This document shows, in pieces, positions 34,928 through 43,680 of a DNA stretch of 64,000 bases. A model generated the notes under the pieces. It was not told where the DNA came from. It saw only the letters and a program-made list of their open reading frames with translations, and did no database searches. The DNA is from JAEUIE01 sp035430005. Its GTDB lineage: Bacteria; Planctomycetota; Planctomycetia; Gemmatales; HRBIN36. Each line of letters begins with the position of its first letter. Position 1 is the first letter of the stretch. The translations under genes and the position numbers were made by a program. The stretch lies in assembly GCA_035430005.1 (NCBI GenBank), contig DAOMFV010000001.1, forward strand, positions 1 to 64,000, given 5' to 3'.

Positions 34928-37555
34928 ATGAAACACCCGCCTACATTACCGAAGAGATTGCCGCCTCGAGACAGAGGCTTGTCTTCGGGCATCCTCGCTT
35001 CCTTGCTCATCGAAGTCGGAAAGGAAGAGCTTCAGGCAACTTTCTCTCGGCTGAATACCTCGCAACAAGGGTTATCTCAGAATGAGGTCAGGCAACGGCA
35101 GACTAAATATGGACCCAATGTTGTGGCTCAGGGGGACCGGCATCCTATCATTCGGTTGCTTCGCAACAGCCTGCTCAATCCGCTCGTGATTCTGCTGATC
35201 ATTCTGGCAGGTGCTTCTTTGCTGACTGGCGACGTCAAGGCCGCAGTAGTGATGCTAGCGATGGTGGTTCTTGGCGTAGCATTGCGGCTCGCACAGGAAG
35301 TACGGGCAGACGCTGCTGCTGCCAGGTTGCGAGCCATGATCAGCGTCCGTGCCATGGTGATGCGTGAGGGACAATCGCAGGAAGTGCCTATCAGTCAACT
35401 GGTGCCGGGTGATATTGTTCAGTTGGCTGCAGGCGACATGATCCCTGCTGATGTCAGACTTATCAGTTGTAAAGATCTCTTCTTGATGCAGGCCAGCTTA
35501 ACGGGAGAGACATTCCCGGTGGAGAAGCATGCCAGCGTCATCCAGTCGAAAGGGTTGTCTGTCCTGGAGTTGAGCAACATCTGTTATCTGGGTACGAGTG
35601 TTGAAAGCGGCTCAGCCACCGCCTTGGTGCTGACCACGGGGTTAGACACGTATCTGGGGAGCATGTCCACCGCCATCGCCGAGCAACCCGCGCCGACCAG
35701 TTTTGATCGTGGCGTTTCCTCATTTACCTGGCTGATGATCCGGATGATGCTGGTGATGGTCCCCCTGGTATTTGTCATCAATGGACTGACCAAAGGGGAT
35801 TGGAAAGAGGCGTTTCTTTTCTCGCTGGCGGTAGCAGTCGGATTGACGCCGGAGATGCTGCCGATGATCATCGCCGTTTGCCTCTCGAAAGGGGCGATGG
35901 CGATGTCCAGAAAGAAAGTCATCGTTAAACGATTGAATTCAATCCAAAACCTCGGCGCGATGGACATTCTCTGCACCGATAAGACCGGCACACTGACAAT
36001 GGATCAGATCATTTTGGAGAAGCACTGTGATGTTGTGCTTCGTGAAGATCAGGAAGTACTGATCCTGGCTTATTTGAACAGTCACTTCCAAACAGGCTTG
36101 AAGAATGTGATGGATCGAGCCATCCTGCAGCATTCAGAACTGAAAGAGCATCTGAACCTGCCGGGCTATTCCAAGGTAGACGAGATACCTTTCGATTTTG
36201 TCCGTCGGGTCATGTCGGTCGTGGTCGAGACGCCTGAGCATTTGCATCGGCTCATCTGCAAAGGGGCGCCTGAGGAAATCTATCATCGGTGCAGCGGCTT
36301 CCTGGTGGATGGAGAGACGTTGCCAATGGATCACATGATCATGACCGATCTCAAGGAAGAGTTCGAGCAGTTGTGCTCTAACGGTTTTCGGGTCCTCGCC
36401 CTGGCCTATCGTGATTTTTCCCCTAAGCAGGCTTACGACAAGAATGACGAACATGATTTGATTCTTCGTGGCTATGTCGCCTTTCTGGACCCGCCCAAGG
36501 ACAGCGCCAGGACCGCGCTGGAAGCTTTTCAAATGAACAGCATCGCCATCAAAGTGCTGACCGGCGACAACGAACTGGTGGGCAAGAAAATCTGTAAAGA
36601 AGTGGGACTAAACACTGAGAACACTTTGCTCGGTAGCCAGGTAGAATCGATGTCCGATACAGAGTTGCAGCGACGGGCGAATGAAACCACGCTGTTTGCT
36701 CGTGTCTCGCCTGCCCATAAGAGGCGCATCATCCAATTGCTTCAGCAACAGGGACACGTGGTAGGGTTCCTGGGCGATGGCATTAATGATGCCCCCGCTC
36801 TGCGTGCCGCCGACGTTGGTATCTCCGTGGATACCGCTGTTGATATCGCCAAGGAATCAGCGGACGCCATCCTCCTTGAAAAAGACCTGAATGTCGTGAA
36901 CGAAGGCGTTCTTGAAGGCCGCAAGGTGTTCGCTAATATCCTGAAGTACGTGCGCATGGGCGCCAGTTCCAACTTCGGCAACATGTTGAGCGTGCTTGGA
37001 GCCAGCGTGTTCCTTCCCTTCGTGCCCATGTTGCCCCTGCAAATACTACTCAACAATCTGCTCTATGATTTCTCGCAGGTTCCCATTCCTACTGACCAGG
37101 TGGACGCTGAGTTGGTCACCAAGCCTCGCCCGTGGTCGATGAACGCCATTTTCAAGTACATCGTCATTCTCGGACCGATCAGCTCCATCTTCGATTACCT
37201 TACCTATTTCATGCTGCTCTACTTCTTCGGTTGCTGGGACCCCGCCCGGGCGTCGCTCTTCCAGACGGGATGGTTCCTCGAATCGCTCTTAACACAAACG
37301 CTGATTATTCATGTCATCCGAACCAATCGTATCCCGTTCCTGCAAAGCATGGCTAGCTGGCCACTCTTGTTCATGACCATAGTCATCCTCAGCATCGGTA
37401 TTTCCCTGCCCTACTCTCCACTGGCCAGTGCGCTGGGTTTTTTTCCCATGCCGTGGAGTTACTGGGGTATGGTGATCCCCCTGGTGCTGGGTTATCTCGC
37501 TCTGACCCAGATCATTAAGACATGGATGCTCCGCCGTGGCTGGATTTCAACATAA
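34928..37555 (+). CDS. mgtA: MgtA-type magnesium-transporting P-type ATPase
   Basis: An inner-membrane ATPase of 875 residues (P3B type) expected to import Mg2+. Motifs: actuator ASLTGETFPVEKH (TGE), phosphorylation site MDILCTDKTGTLT, MgtA-like neighbours VIVKRLNSIQNLGAMD and AYLNSHFQTGLKNVMD, hinge VGFLGDGINDAPALRAADVG. Membrane helices lie at about 85-125, 275-345 and 690-870. ATG 34928 is preferred to a TTG two codons earlier. It stands 82 bases ahead of the cNMP-binding gene in the same direction and may lead the hydrogenase operon. No Mg2+-sensing riboswitch was recognised upstream. Confidence 0.93.
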   Translation: MKHPPTLPKRLPPRDRGLSSGILASLLIEVGKEELQATFSRLNTSQQGLSQNEVRQRQTKYGPNVVAQGDRHPIIRLLRNSLLNPLVILLIILAGASLLTGDVKAAVVMLAMVVLGVALRLAQEVRADAAAARLRAMISVRAMVMREGQSQEVPISQLVPGDIVQLAAGDMIPADVRLISCKDLFLMQASLTGETFPVEKHASVIQSKGLSVLELSNICYLGTSVESGSATALVLTTGLDTYLGSMSTAIAEQPAPTSFDRGVSSFTWLMIRMMLVMVPLVFVINGLTKGDWKEAFLFSLAVAVGLTPEMLPMIIAVCLSKGAMAMSRKKVIVKRLNSIQNLGAMDILCTDKTGTLTMDQIILEKHCDVVLREDQEVLILAYLNSHFQTGLKNVMDRAILQHSELKEHLNLPGYSKVDEIPFDFVRRVMSVVVETPEHLHRLICKGAPEEIYHRCSGFLVDGETLPMDHMIMTDLKEEFEQLCSNGFRVLALAYRDFSPKQAYDKNDEHDLILRGYVAFLDPPKDSARTALEAFQMNSIAIKVLTGDNELVGKKICKEVGLNTENTLLGSQVESMSDTELQRRANETTLFARVSPAHKRRIIQLLQQQGHVVGFLGDGINDAPALRAADVGISVDTAVDIAKESADAILLEKDLNVVNEGVLEGRKVFANILKYVRMGASSNFGNMLSVLGASVFLPFVPMLPLQILLNNLLYDFSQVPIPTDQVDAELVTKPRPWSMNAIFKYIVILGPISSIFDYLTYFMLLYFFGCWDPARASLFQTGWFLESLLTQTLIIHVIRTNRIPFLQSMASWPLLFMTIVILSIGISLPYSPLASALGFFPMPWSYWGMVIPLVLGYLALTQIIKTWMLRRGWIST

Positions 37556-37637
37556 CACCGATGCTGCTTGCATCATGTGAGGAAATTCACCACAATGGGC
37601 AGGCAGGTTCTTCACCATCACCGTTTTATTACATCAC

Positions 37638-38105
37638 ATGGATATCCTTGCCATACTACGATCCGCGACACTGCTGCAAGGCATTTCGGAGAGCCACCTT
37701 CAGAAGCTGGCGGCGTCCGCAGTTGCGCAGCATTATCCAGCAGGCACTACCCTGTTTCACGAAAATGCAGCTCATCATACCTTCTACCTTCTAGTGGAAG
37801 GCAGCGTAGCGCTGGATATCCACATCCCACGACGAGCCCCCAGGCGTGTGTTGAGCGTAGGCCGAGGAGAGATTCTGGCATGGTCCGCCATCCTTGGTAA
37901 TGGCGTGATGACCACCTCTGCCATCACGACTGCTCCCACAAGTGTAATCGCCTGGCCCGCACAAAAATTGCTCGCACTCTGCCAGGCCGATCATGAGATA
38001 GGCTTCTTGGTGATGCAGCGCATTGCTCAAGCCCTTTCCCGCCGACTGACTGCTACTCGCCTGCAACTGCTCGATATGTTTGCAGAGAATGAACCTGCCC
38101 GGTGA
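37638..38105 (+). CDS. Cyclic-nucleotide-binding-domain protein (no DNA-binding domain)
   Basis: A 155-residue protein that is only a Crp-like sensor domain: ILRSATLLQGISESHLQKLA, YPAGTTLFHENAAHHTFYLLVEGSVAL and GRGEILAWSAIL match the cNMP-binding roll. The phosphate-binding Arg pocket is not clearly preserved (GRGEILAWSAILG in place of GEL-A-R), so the ligand is uncertain. There is no helix-turn-helix. Single-domain proteins of this kind precede group 3b hydrogenase genes in other bacteria. It starts the hydrogenase gene run, 10 bases before hydB, and may adjust enzyme activity by protein contact. Confidence 0.85.
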   Translation: MDILAILRSATLLQGISESHLQKLAASAVAQHYPAGTTLFHENAAHHTFYLLVEGSVALDIHIPRRAPRRVLSVGRGEILAWSAILGNGVMTTSAITTAPTSVIAWPAQKLLALCQADHEIGFLVMQRIAQALSRRLTATRLQLLDMFAENEPAR

Positions 38106-38115
38106 CAACACTGCG

Positions 38116-39249
38116 ATGAAACCGCTGTTCCTTGCTAAAGATGAACTTGCGTCGCTGATCGATGTGCTGATCACACAGGGTTACACGGTTGTTGGTCCCA
38201 CGATCAGCCAGGGCGCAATCGTTTACGATGAGATTCATCGACTTGAACAGTTACCTCGGGGTTGGACTGATGAGCAGCATCCGGGCAAGTATCGGCTTAA
38301 TAAGGGGGACGATAACGCGTACTTTGGATACGTCGTCGGGCCGCACTCGTGGAAGAAGTATCTCTTTCCGCCCCAAACAAAGATAGGTTCAGCCACAAGG
38401 GTCGAATTGGGTTGGAAGCTGGAGACTTCCAGGCCGGCACCGAAGAAGTTGGCGCTGTTGGGCACGCGTGCCTGCGAGCTGGCAGCACTGGCAGTGCAGG
38501 ATCGGGTCTTTCTCGGTGGCCCTTACATTGATCCCTACTACCAGGCCCAACGGCAGAATCTGTTACTCATTGCTGTCAATTGTACCCAGGCTGCCTCCAC
38601 CTGTTTCTGCACATCGATGAACACCGGCCCACGTTGCACCACCGGTTATGATTTGGCACTGACCGAGTTGAGTGATGGCTTCATTGTCGAAGCTGGTACT
38701 CCGTCTGGGGAATCCATTGTTGGAAAACTTGTTATAAGTGAAGCGACCCCGAAGCAATTACAGCAAGGCGACGAGGCCAGGGCACAGGCTGAGAAGCAGA
38801 TCACGAGACACATGGACACCGAAGGAGTCCGTGATCTGCTGCTGAACAACCCAAATCATCCGCGATGGCAAGAAGTCGCCCAGCGGTGTCTTTCCTGTGC
38901 CAACTGCACGATGGTATGCCCTACCTGTTTCTGTTCCACTGTCAGTGAAGTGTCAGATCTGCAGGGCGATCATGTCGATCGTGTTCGTCACTGGGATTCC
39001 TGCTTTAACGTGGAGTTCAGCTATACCAATGGCGGAACGGTGCGTAAGACCATCCACGACCGATATCGTCAGTGGATGACTCATAAGTTGGCCAGCTGGC
39101 ATGATCAGTTTGGCTCTTCCGGCTGTGTGGGCTGTGGACGTTGCATCACCTGGTGTCCCGTGGGAATCGATATTACGGAAGAGGTTGCCGCTATCCGCCA
39201 GTCGATTCCACTGCCGATGGTGAGTACTAAGGGAGGCCCATCTCCATGA
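38116..39249 (+). CDS. hydB: [NiFe] hydrogenase iron-sulfur subunit beta (HydB-like)
   Basis: A 377-residue electron-transfer subunit of a soluble group-3b-type hydrogenase/sulfhydrogenase. Two cysteine-rich [4Fe-4S] motifs are near the C-terminus: CLSCANCTMVCPTCFCSTV and GCVGCGRCITWCPVGIDI. N-terminal parts AYFGYVVGPHSWKKYLFPP and LLGTRACELAALAVQDRVF are typical of this family. ATG 38116 is used; an earlier in-frame Met would overlap the previous gene. Its stop overlaps the start of the next gene (ATGA). Confidence 0.92.
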   Translation: MKPLFLAKDELASLIDVLITQGYTVVGPTISQGAIVYDEIHRLEQLPRGWTDEQHPGKYRLNKGDDNAYFGYVVGPHSWKKYLFPPQTKIGSATRVELGWKLETSRPAPKKLALLGTRACELAALAVQDRVFLGGPYIDPYYQAQRQNLLLIAVNCTQAASTCFCTSMNTGPRCTTGYDLALTELSDGFIVEAGTPSGESIVGKLVISEATPKQLQQGDEARAQAEKQITRHMDTEGVRDLLLNNPNHPRWQEVAQRCLSCANCTMVCPTCFCSTVSEVSDLQGDHVDRVRHWDSCFNVEFSYTNGGTVRKTIHDRYRQWMTHKLASWHDQFGSSGCVGCGRCITWCPVGIDITEEVAAIRQSIPLPMVSTKGGPSP

Positions 39250-40076
39250 CGCTTCCCACTGAACCCTGGCTGCCCCTCTCAGCCCAACTCATCAATATCA
39301 CGCCCGAGATCGTCGGTGTTGCAACCTATGACTTTGTATTGGAAGGGGCGACTCAGCCGTTTCAATATGCAGTTGGCCAGTTCAATATGCTCTACATCCC
39401 CGGCGTCGGGGAGGTTGCCATCTCGCTGAGTGGCGTAACAGGCCAGGTACTGCACCACACCATCCGGGAAGCGGGCAATGTCACTCATGCCATCGCTCAA
39501 TTGAAGCTAGGCATGTCGATTGGCCTGCGAGGGCCTTTCGGAACAGCATGGCCCTTGGATCAGTGCGTTGGCAAGGATATTGTGCTGGCTGCAGGGGGCA
39601 TTGGACTCGCTCCAGTTCGACCCATCATCCATGCAGTGCTGTGCGATCCAAAACGTTTCGGGAAGCTGACGGTGCTGCATGGCGCCAGGAGCCCCAGCGG
39701 TCTGCTCTATACCGGAGAATATGACCTCTGGCGGAATCAAGGCCTTCAAGTCGAAGTGATCGTTGATCGTGCTGATACCAATTGGCATGAACAAGTTGGC
39801 GTTATTACGCAGTTGTTGGATCGACTTCCACTTACTCGTCCGACAGAAACCATCTTGATGACCTGTGGCCCGGAGGTCATGATGCACTTCGTCGCCCGGT
39901 CAGCAATATCACGAGGTATTGCTGAGCAGCAGATATGGCTTTCACTGGAACGTCATATGAATTGTGCTATCGGCCATTGTGGTCACTGCCAACTGGGGTC
40001 GGCGTTCGTCTGCAAGGATGGTCCTGTGTTCCGCTATGATCGCATCAGACAATTCCTTGCTGTGGAGGGACTCTGA
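39246..40076 (+). CDS. hydG: [NiFe] hydrogenase FAD/NAD(P)-binding subunit gamma (HydG-like)
   Basis: A 276-residue ferredoxin-NADP reductase-like diaphorase subunit. It shows an FAD-binding barrel (PFQYAVGQFNMLYIPGVGE), the NAD(P)-binding VLAAGGIGLAPVRPII and MTCGPEVMMHFVA, and a C-terminal [2Fe-2S] motif RHMNCAIGHCGHCQLG..FVCKDGPVF. It passes electrons between NAD(P)H and the iron-sulfur chain. Overlaps both neighbours by 1-4 bases, so translation is coupled. Confidence 0.92.
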   Translation: MTLPTEPWLPLSAQLINITPEIVGVATYDFVLEGATQPFQYAVGQFNMLYIPGVGEVAISLSGVTGQVLHHTIREAGNVTHAIAQLKLGMSIGLRGPFGTAWPLDQCVGKDIVLAAGGIGLAPVRPIIHAVLCDPKRFGKLTVLHGARSPSGLLYTGEYDLWRNQGLQVEVIVDRADTNWHEQVGVITQLLDRLPLTRPTETILMTCGPEVMMHFVARSAISRGIAEQQIWLSLERHMNCAIGHCGHCQLGSAFVCKDGPVFRYDRIRQFLAVEGL

Positions 40077-40888
40077 TGAGCAGCCTTTCGAATGGCAAGC
40101 TTACGCTCGCTGTCTTCAAGTTTGCTTCCTGCGATGGTTGCCAGTTGTCTCTACTGGATTGTGAAGATGAACTGCTGACCGTTGCAGGCCTTGTGGAAAT
40201 CGCTTACTTCCTCGAAGCCAGCAGCACCACTGTGGAAGGGCCATACGATGTCACTCTGGTGGAAGGCTCCATCACCACCCCCCACGATCAGCAGCGCATT
40301 CAAGAGATCCGCAGACAGTCGAAGGTCCTCATCACCATCGGCGCTTGTGCTACCTCAGGAGGCATCCAGGCATTGCGTAACTGGGGCGACCACCAGGAGT
40401 TTCTGCGTGCCGTCTATGCCCGCCCTGATTACATCTCCAGCCTGGCTACATCCACTGCCATCAGTGACCACGTCAAAGTCGAGTATGAACTGCGTGGCTG
40501 CCCGATCAATCGTCATCAACTCATAGAGGTGATTCGCACGTTGGTGACAGGCAGTAAGCCACGGTTGCCGTCACACAGTGTCTGTATGGAGTGCAAGCTG
40601 CGTGGCACAGTTTGCGTTGCTGTGGTCCAAGGCGTTCCCTGCCTTGGGCCCATCACTCAGGTTGGCTGTGGCGCGATCTGCCCTGCTTATGATCGTGGCT
40701 GTTACACGTGTTTCGGTCCCGCACATCAGGCGAATGCTCAAAGCCTGACCACCTATTACCAATCGCAAGGTAACAGTGGTGATGACCTGCTCCCCCTGCT
40801 CCGCAATTACAATGCATTTGCTCCTGCATTTCGTGAAGCGAGCAGCAAGATCGATGGCAAGATTCCTCTTCACCTGGCAGGTACATGA
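40076..40888 (+). CDS. hydD: [NiFe] hydrogenase small subunit (HydD-like)
   Basis: A 270-residue small subunit carrying iron-sulfur clusters next to the active site. The proximal cluster motif is FASCDGCQLSLLD; GACATSGGIQALRN, ELRGCPINRHQL and a Cys-rich segment CMECKLRGTVCVAVVQGVPC...GCGAICPAYDRGCYTCFGP follow. There is no Tat signal, in line with a cytoplasmic enzyme. It starts on the stop of hydG and overlaps hydA by 4 bases. Confidence 0.93.
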   Translation: MSSLSNGKLTLAVFKFASCDGCQLSLLDCEDELLTVAGLVEIAYFLEASSTTVEGPYDVTLVEGSITTPHDQQRIQEIRRQSKVLITIGACATSGGIQALRNWGDHQEFLRAVYARPDYISSLATSTAISDHVKVEYELRGCPINRHQLIEVIRTLVTGSKPRLPSHSVCMECKLRGTVCVAVVQGVPCLGPITQVGCGAICPAYDRGCYTCFGPAHQANAQSLTTYYQSQGNSGDDLLPLLRNYNAFAPAFREASSKIDGKIPLHLAGT

Positions 40889-42180
40889 GTCAATTTCGAA
40901 CCATTCAGGTAAACGCTCTCACCCGTGTTGAAGGGGAAGGAGGATTGCACGTCCGCCTCAAGGGCGATGTGATTGAAGAGGTGCAATTGGCCATCTACGA
41001 ACCACCTAGGTTCTTCGAAGCGTTCCTCCGAGGCAGGCCGTTAACCGAAGTGCCTGACATCGTGGCCCGCATCTGTGGCATCTGCCCGGTGGCTTACCAG
41101 ATGACCGCAGTACATGCCCTGGAAAACGCCCTTGGCATCACCGTTTCGCCTGAAATCAGGCAGCTTCGCCGGCTGCTCTACTGTGGCGAATGGATCGAAA
41201 GCCATGCCCTCCATGTTCACCTGCTCCACGCTCCCGATTACTTCGGCTGCGACAGTGGCATCAAGCTGGCTGAGCGCTTCCCCCAGGAGATCGCCCGTGG
41301 TCTGCGTCTCAAAAAGCATGGCAACGAATTGCTCGAAGCTCTTGGTGGCAGGGCCATTCATCCGATCAATGTCGCAGTCGGTGGATTCTACCGCTCGCCA
41401 AGACGGGAAGAACTGGCTAAGCTGATCCCTGACTTCCAGTGGGGCCTCGATGCTGCCATCGCTGCTACGCGCTGGGTCGCATCGTTCCCCATTCCGGAGA
41501 TGAACCGCCATTACGACATGGTTGCCCTCGTTCATCCGAATGAGTACCCGATGAACGAAGGCAATGTCTGCTCCAGCACCGGGCTGAACCTGCCCGTAAG
41601 CGACTATGAAAATGAATTCGAAGAAGAGCATGTGCCGCATAGTACAGCCCTTCACTCGGTGCGAAAACACCTGCGAAGTTGTTACCACGTCGGCCCACTG
41701 GCACGGGTGAACCTTAACTTCAATAAGCTCTCGCCCATGGCCAGACAGGTCGCAGCCGAGGTGAGCTTCACTGTTCCTTGTAACAATCCGTTCCGATCGG
41801 TCATTGCCCGCTGTCTGGAAGTGGTGCATGCCTACGAAGAAGCTCTACAGATTCTTCAGACTTACCGTCCATTCACCCCGCCGCGCTTGCCGCTGACCTA
41901 TCGCCAGGCCGAGGGCTGTGCTGCTACCGAAGCGCCCCGTGGCTTGATCTATCATCGTTACCAGGTGGACGACCAGGGGAAGGTCACCTTCGCCAAGATC
42001 GTTCCGCCCACATCACAGAATCAGAGACAGATGGAAGCCGACCTGCGCGATTACCTCCCCAGCGTGTTGCATCATCCTGACAGCCAGGCTGCTTACGAGT
42101 GTGAACGGCTGATCCGCTGTTACGATCCATGCATCAGTTGTTCGACCCACTTCCTCAAGCTCAAGGTGGAACGTGGCTGA
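40885..42180 (+). CDS. hydA: [NiFe] hydrogenase large subunit (HydA-like, group 3b)
   Basis: The 431-residue catalytic subunit. The two nickel-binding motifs are RICGICPVAYQM (N-terminal RxCGxC) and YDPCISCSTH (C-terminal DPCxxCxxH), both intact. Nine residues, FLKLKVERG, follow the last His; group 3 enzymes are processed at this end by a protease, and such a gene is next. The subunit set B-G-D-A and the lack of signal peptides point to the bidirectional NADP-linked group 3b, which oxidises H2 or releases it from NADPH. Class assignment rests on gene order and motifs. Confidence 0.95.
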   Translation: MSQFRTIQVNALTRVEGEGGLHVRLKGDVIEEVQLAIYEPPRFFEAFLRGRPLTEVPDIVARICGICPVAYQMTAVHALENALGITVSPEIRQLRRLLYCGEWIESHALHVHLLHAPDYFGCDSGIKLAERFPQEIARGLRLKKHGNELLEALGGRAIHPINVAVGGFYRSPRREELAKLIPDFQWGLDAAIAATRWVASFPIPEMNRHYDMVALVHPNEYPMNEGNVCSSTGLNLPVSDYENEFEEEHVPHSTALHSVRKHLRSCYHVGPLARVNLNFNKLSPMARQVAAEVSFTVPCNNPFRSVIARCLEVVHAYEEALQILQTYRPFTPPRLPLTYRQAEGCAATEAPRGLIYHRYQVDDQGKVTFAKIVPPTSQNQRQMEADLRDYLPSVLHHPDSQAAYECERLIRCYDPCISCSTHFLKLKVERG

Positions 42181-42652
42181 TCACAAACCATCACGGCTAC
42201 TCGTTGGCCTGGGCAGCCATCATGGCGACGACCAGGTGGGATGGAGGCTGGTTGAAGAGCTGGGAAATCTGACCGAAGTTCCTATTCGACAGGCTGCGGT
42301 CCCTGCCGATCTGCTGCACTGGCTTACTGGCATTGATGAACTCTATGTCTGTGACGCCTGCCAGGGTTCAGGACAACCCGGCAAACTGCACCGGTGGGAG
42401 TATCAGTCAAGCCAACAAGCCCTCGATGACATCCTGCCTGGCGTCGAGACCTTACGTTCCGTGAACACGCACCAACTCGGCCTGGCTGCGACGCTGTCGC
42501 TGGCGCGTGGTCTGCACATACTTCCCCGCCAAATTGTAGTTTGGGGCATTGAGGGCAAGAGATTTGAAGCAGGTCTGCCCATCTCGGCTGAACTAGCCGA
42601 ATTGCTTCCAGGCATCATCCGCCAACTGGCAAACGAACTCGATCATGCATGA
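42173..42652 (+). CDS. Hydrogenase maturation protease
   Basis: A 159-residue endopeptidase of the HycI/HyaD family that trims the large subunit after nickel insertion. LLVGLGSHHGDDQVGWRLVEEL holds the nickel-sensing acidic residue (GDDQVG, usually G-N-x-x-x-x-D-D-x-(V/I)-G), and VCDACQGSG and NTHQLGL include the second conserved Asp and His. It starts at GTG 42173, inside the end of hydA, and overlaps hypA by 8 bases. Confidence 0.88.
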   Translation: MADHKPSRLLVGLGSHHGDDQVGWRLVEELGNLTEVPIRQAAVPADLLHWLTGIDELYVCDACQGSGQPGKLHRWEYQSSQQALDDILPGVETLRSVNTHQLGLAATLSLARGLHILPRQIVVWGIEGKRFEAGLPISAELAELLPGIIRQLANELDHA

Positions 42653-42986
42653 ACGATCCTTACTGATGGCATTGCTTCACCAGGTGCACTGCATCCAGGC
42701 GCAGAATGGAGATGCTGACGTCGAAGAGATTGCGGTCGAAGCCGGTCCTCTCAGCGGGGTGGAACCCGATTTGCTCAGCACTGCTTTTACGGAGTTCACT
42801 CCACAACATCCTTACGCCAGGTTGACGATACGAGTCGTTCCGATGACATTTCTCTGTAAATCCTGTTGTCAAACGTGGACTATGGAGCGATTCGCCAGCG
42901 AGTGCCCAGCTTGCCTTTCTACCAATGTGCAAATCACCGGAGGCGATGCATTCCGGCTGCTTCATGTTACACTCAAGGATAGCTAG
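42645..42986 (+). CDS. hypA: Hydrogenase nickel chaperone HypA
   Basis: A 113-residue nickel/zinc protein. The N-terminal MHE (nickel-binding His2) is present. The zinc site is formed by CKSC and CPAC (residues about 73-92). It delivers nickel with HypB to the large subunit. It follows the protease with overlap and precedes hypB by 13 bases. Confidence 0.93.
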   Translation: MHERSLLMALLHQVHCIQAQNGDADVEEIAVEAGPLSGVEPDLLSTAFTEFTPQHPYARLTIRVVPMTFLCKSCCQTWTMERFASECPACLSTNVQITGGDAFRLLHVTLKDS

Positions 42987-42999
42987 TGGATCATTGCCG

Positions 43000-43680
43000 A
43001 TGAAGATCGTGGTCAACAAACCCGTGTTGAGCGAGCAGCAGGCCCAGGCTGAGCAGCTTCGCCAGGACTGGACGAAGCAAGGCACACTGGTTGTCCATCT
43101 CGTTTCATCACCGGGTACCGGCAAAACCAGTCTGCTCGAAGCGACCGCCCGTCACTGGCATGGTCGATACCGCATCGCAGTCCTCGTCGGCGATCTGGCC
43201 ACCGAGCGAGATGCTGAGCGCTTGTCTCCGCTGGCCCCCACTCAGCAACTCACGACAGGGGGAGCTTGTCACCTCGACATCGCCCTTATCCAGCAAGGCT
43301 GGTCGAAGCTGCCAGCACATACCTACGATTTCCTCTTCATCGAAAACGTCGGTAACCTTGTTTGCCCGGCTTCCTTTGATCTGGGCGAACATCTCCGGGT
43401 TGTGCTGCTCAGCGTCACCGAAGGCGACGACAAGCCCGGTAAATACCCGAAGATGTTCCGTACCTGCCAGGCGCTTGTCATCAACAAGATCGATCTCTTG
43501 CCCCATGTTCCTTTCTTCGTGGAAGCTGCTACCCGGGACGCCCTGCGTATCCAGCCGGAATTGACCGTCTTGACGCTGTCCGCCTGGAAAAACATTGGCA
43601 TTGAGGCCTGGTGCAGCTTTCTCGAATCCCAACGATTCCAGCGTGTGATCCCACTTGCCTCATCTAGCAGCATTTCCTGA
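43000..43680 (+). CDS. hypB: Hydrogenase maturation GTPase HypB
   Basis: A 226-residue GTPase that supplies nickel. VVHLVSSPGTGKTSLLEAT is the P-loop; VLVGDLATERDAERL, FLFIENVGNLVCPA and VINKIDLLPH are the other G motifs. The N-terminus lacks both the His-rich stretch and the CxxCGC site found in some HypB proteins, so nickel storage here may rest with HypA. ATG 43000 (MKIVVNKPVL) is chosen; an upstream frame inside hypA is not family-like. Overlaps hypF. Confidence 0.93.
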   Translation: MKIVVNKPVLSEQQAQAEQLRQDWTKQGTLVVHLVSSPGTGKTSLLEATARHWHGRYRIAVLVGDLATERDAERLSPLAPTQQLTTGGACHLDIALIQQGWSKLPAHTYDFLFIENVGNLVCPASFDLGEHLRVVLLSVTEGDDKPGKYPKMFRTCQALVINKIDLLPHVPFFVEAATRDALRIQPELTVLTLSAWKNIGIEAWCSFLESQRFQRVIPLASSSSIS

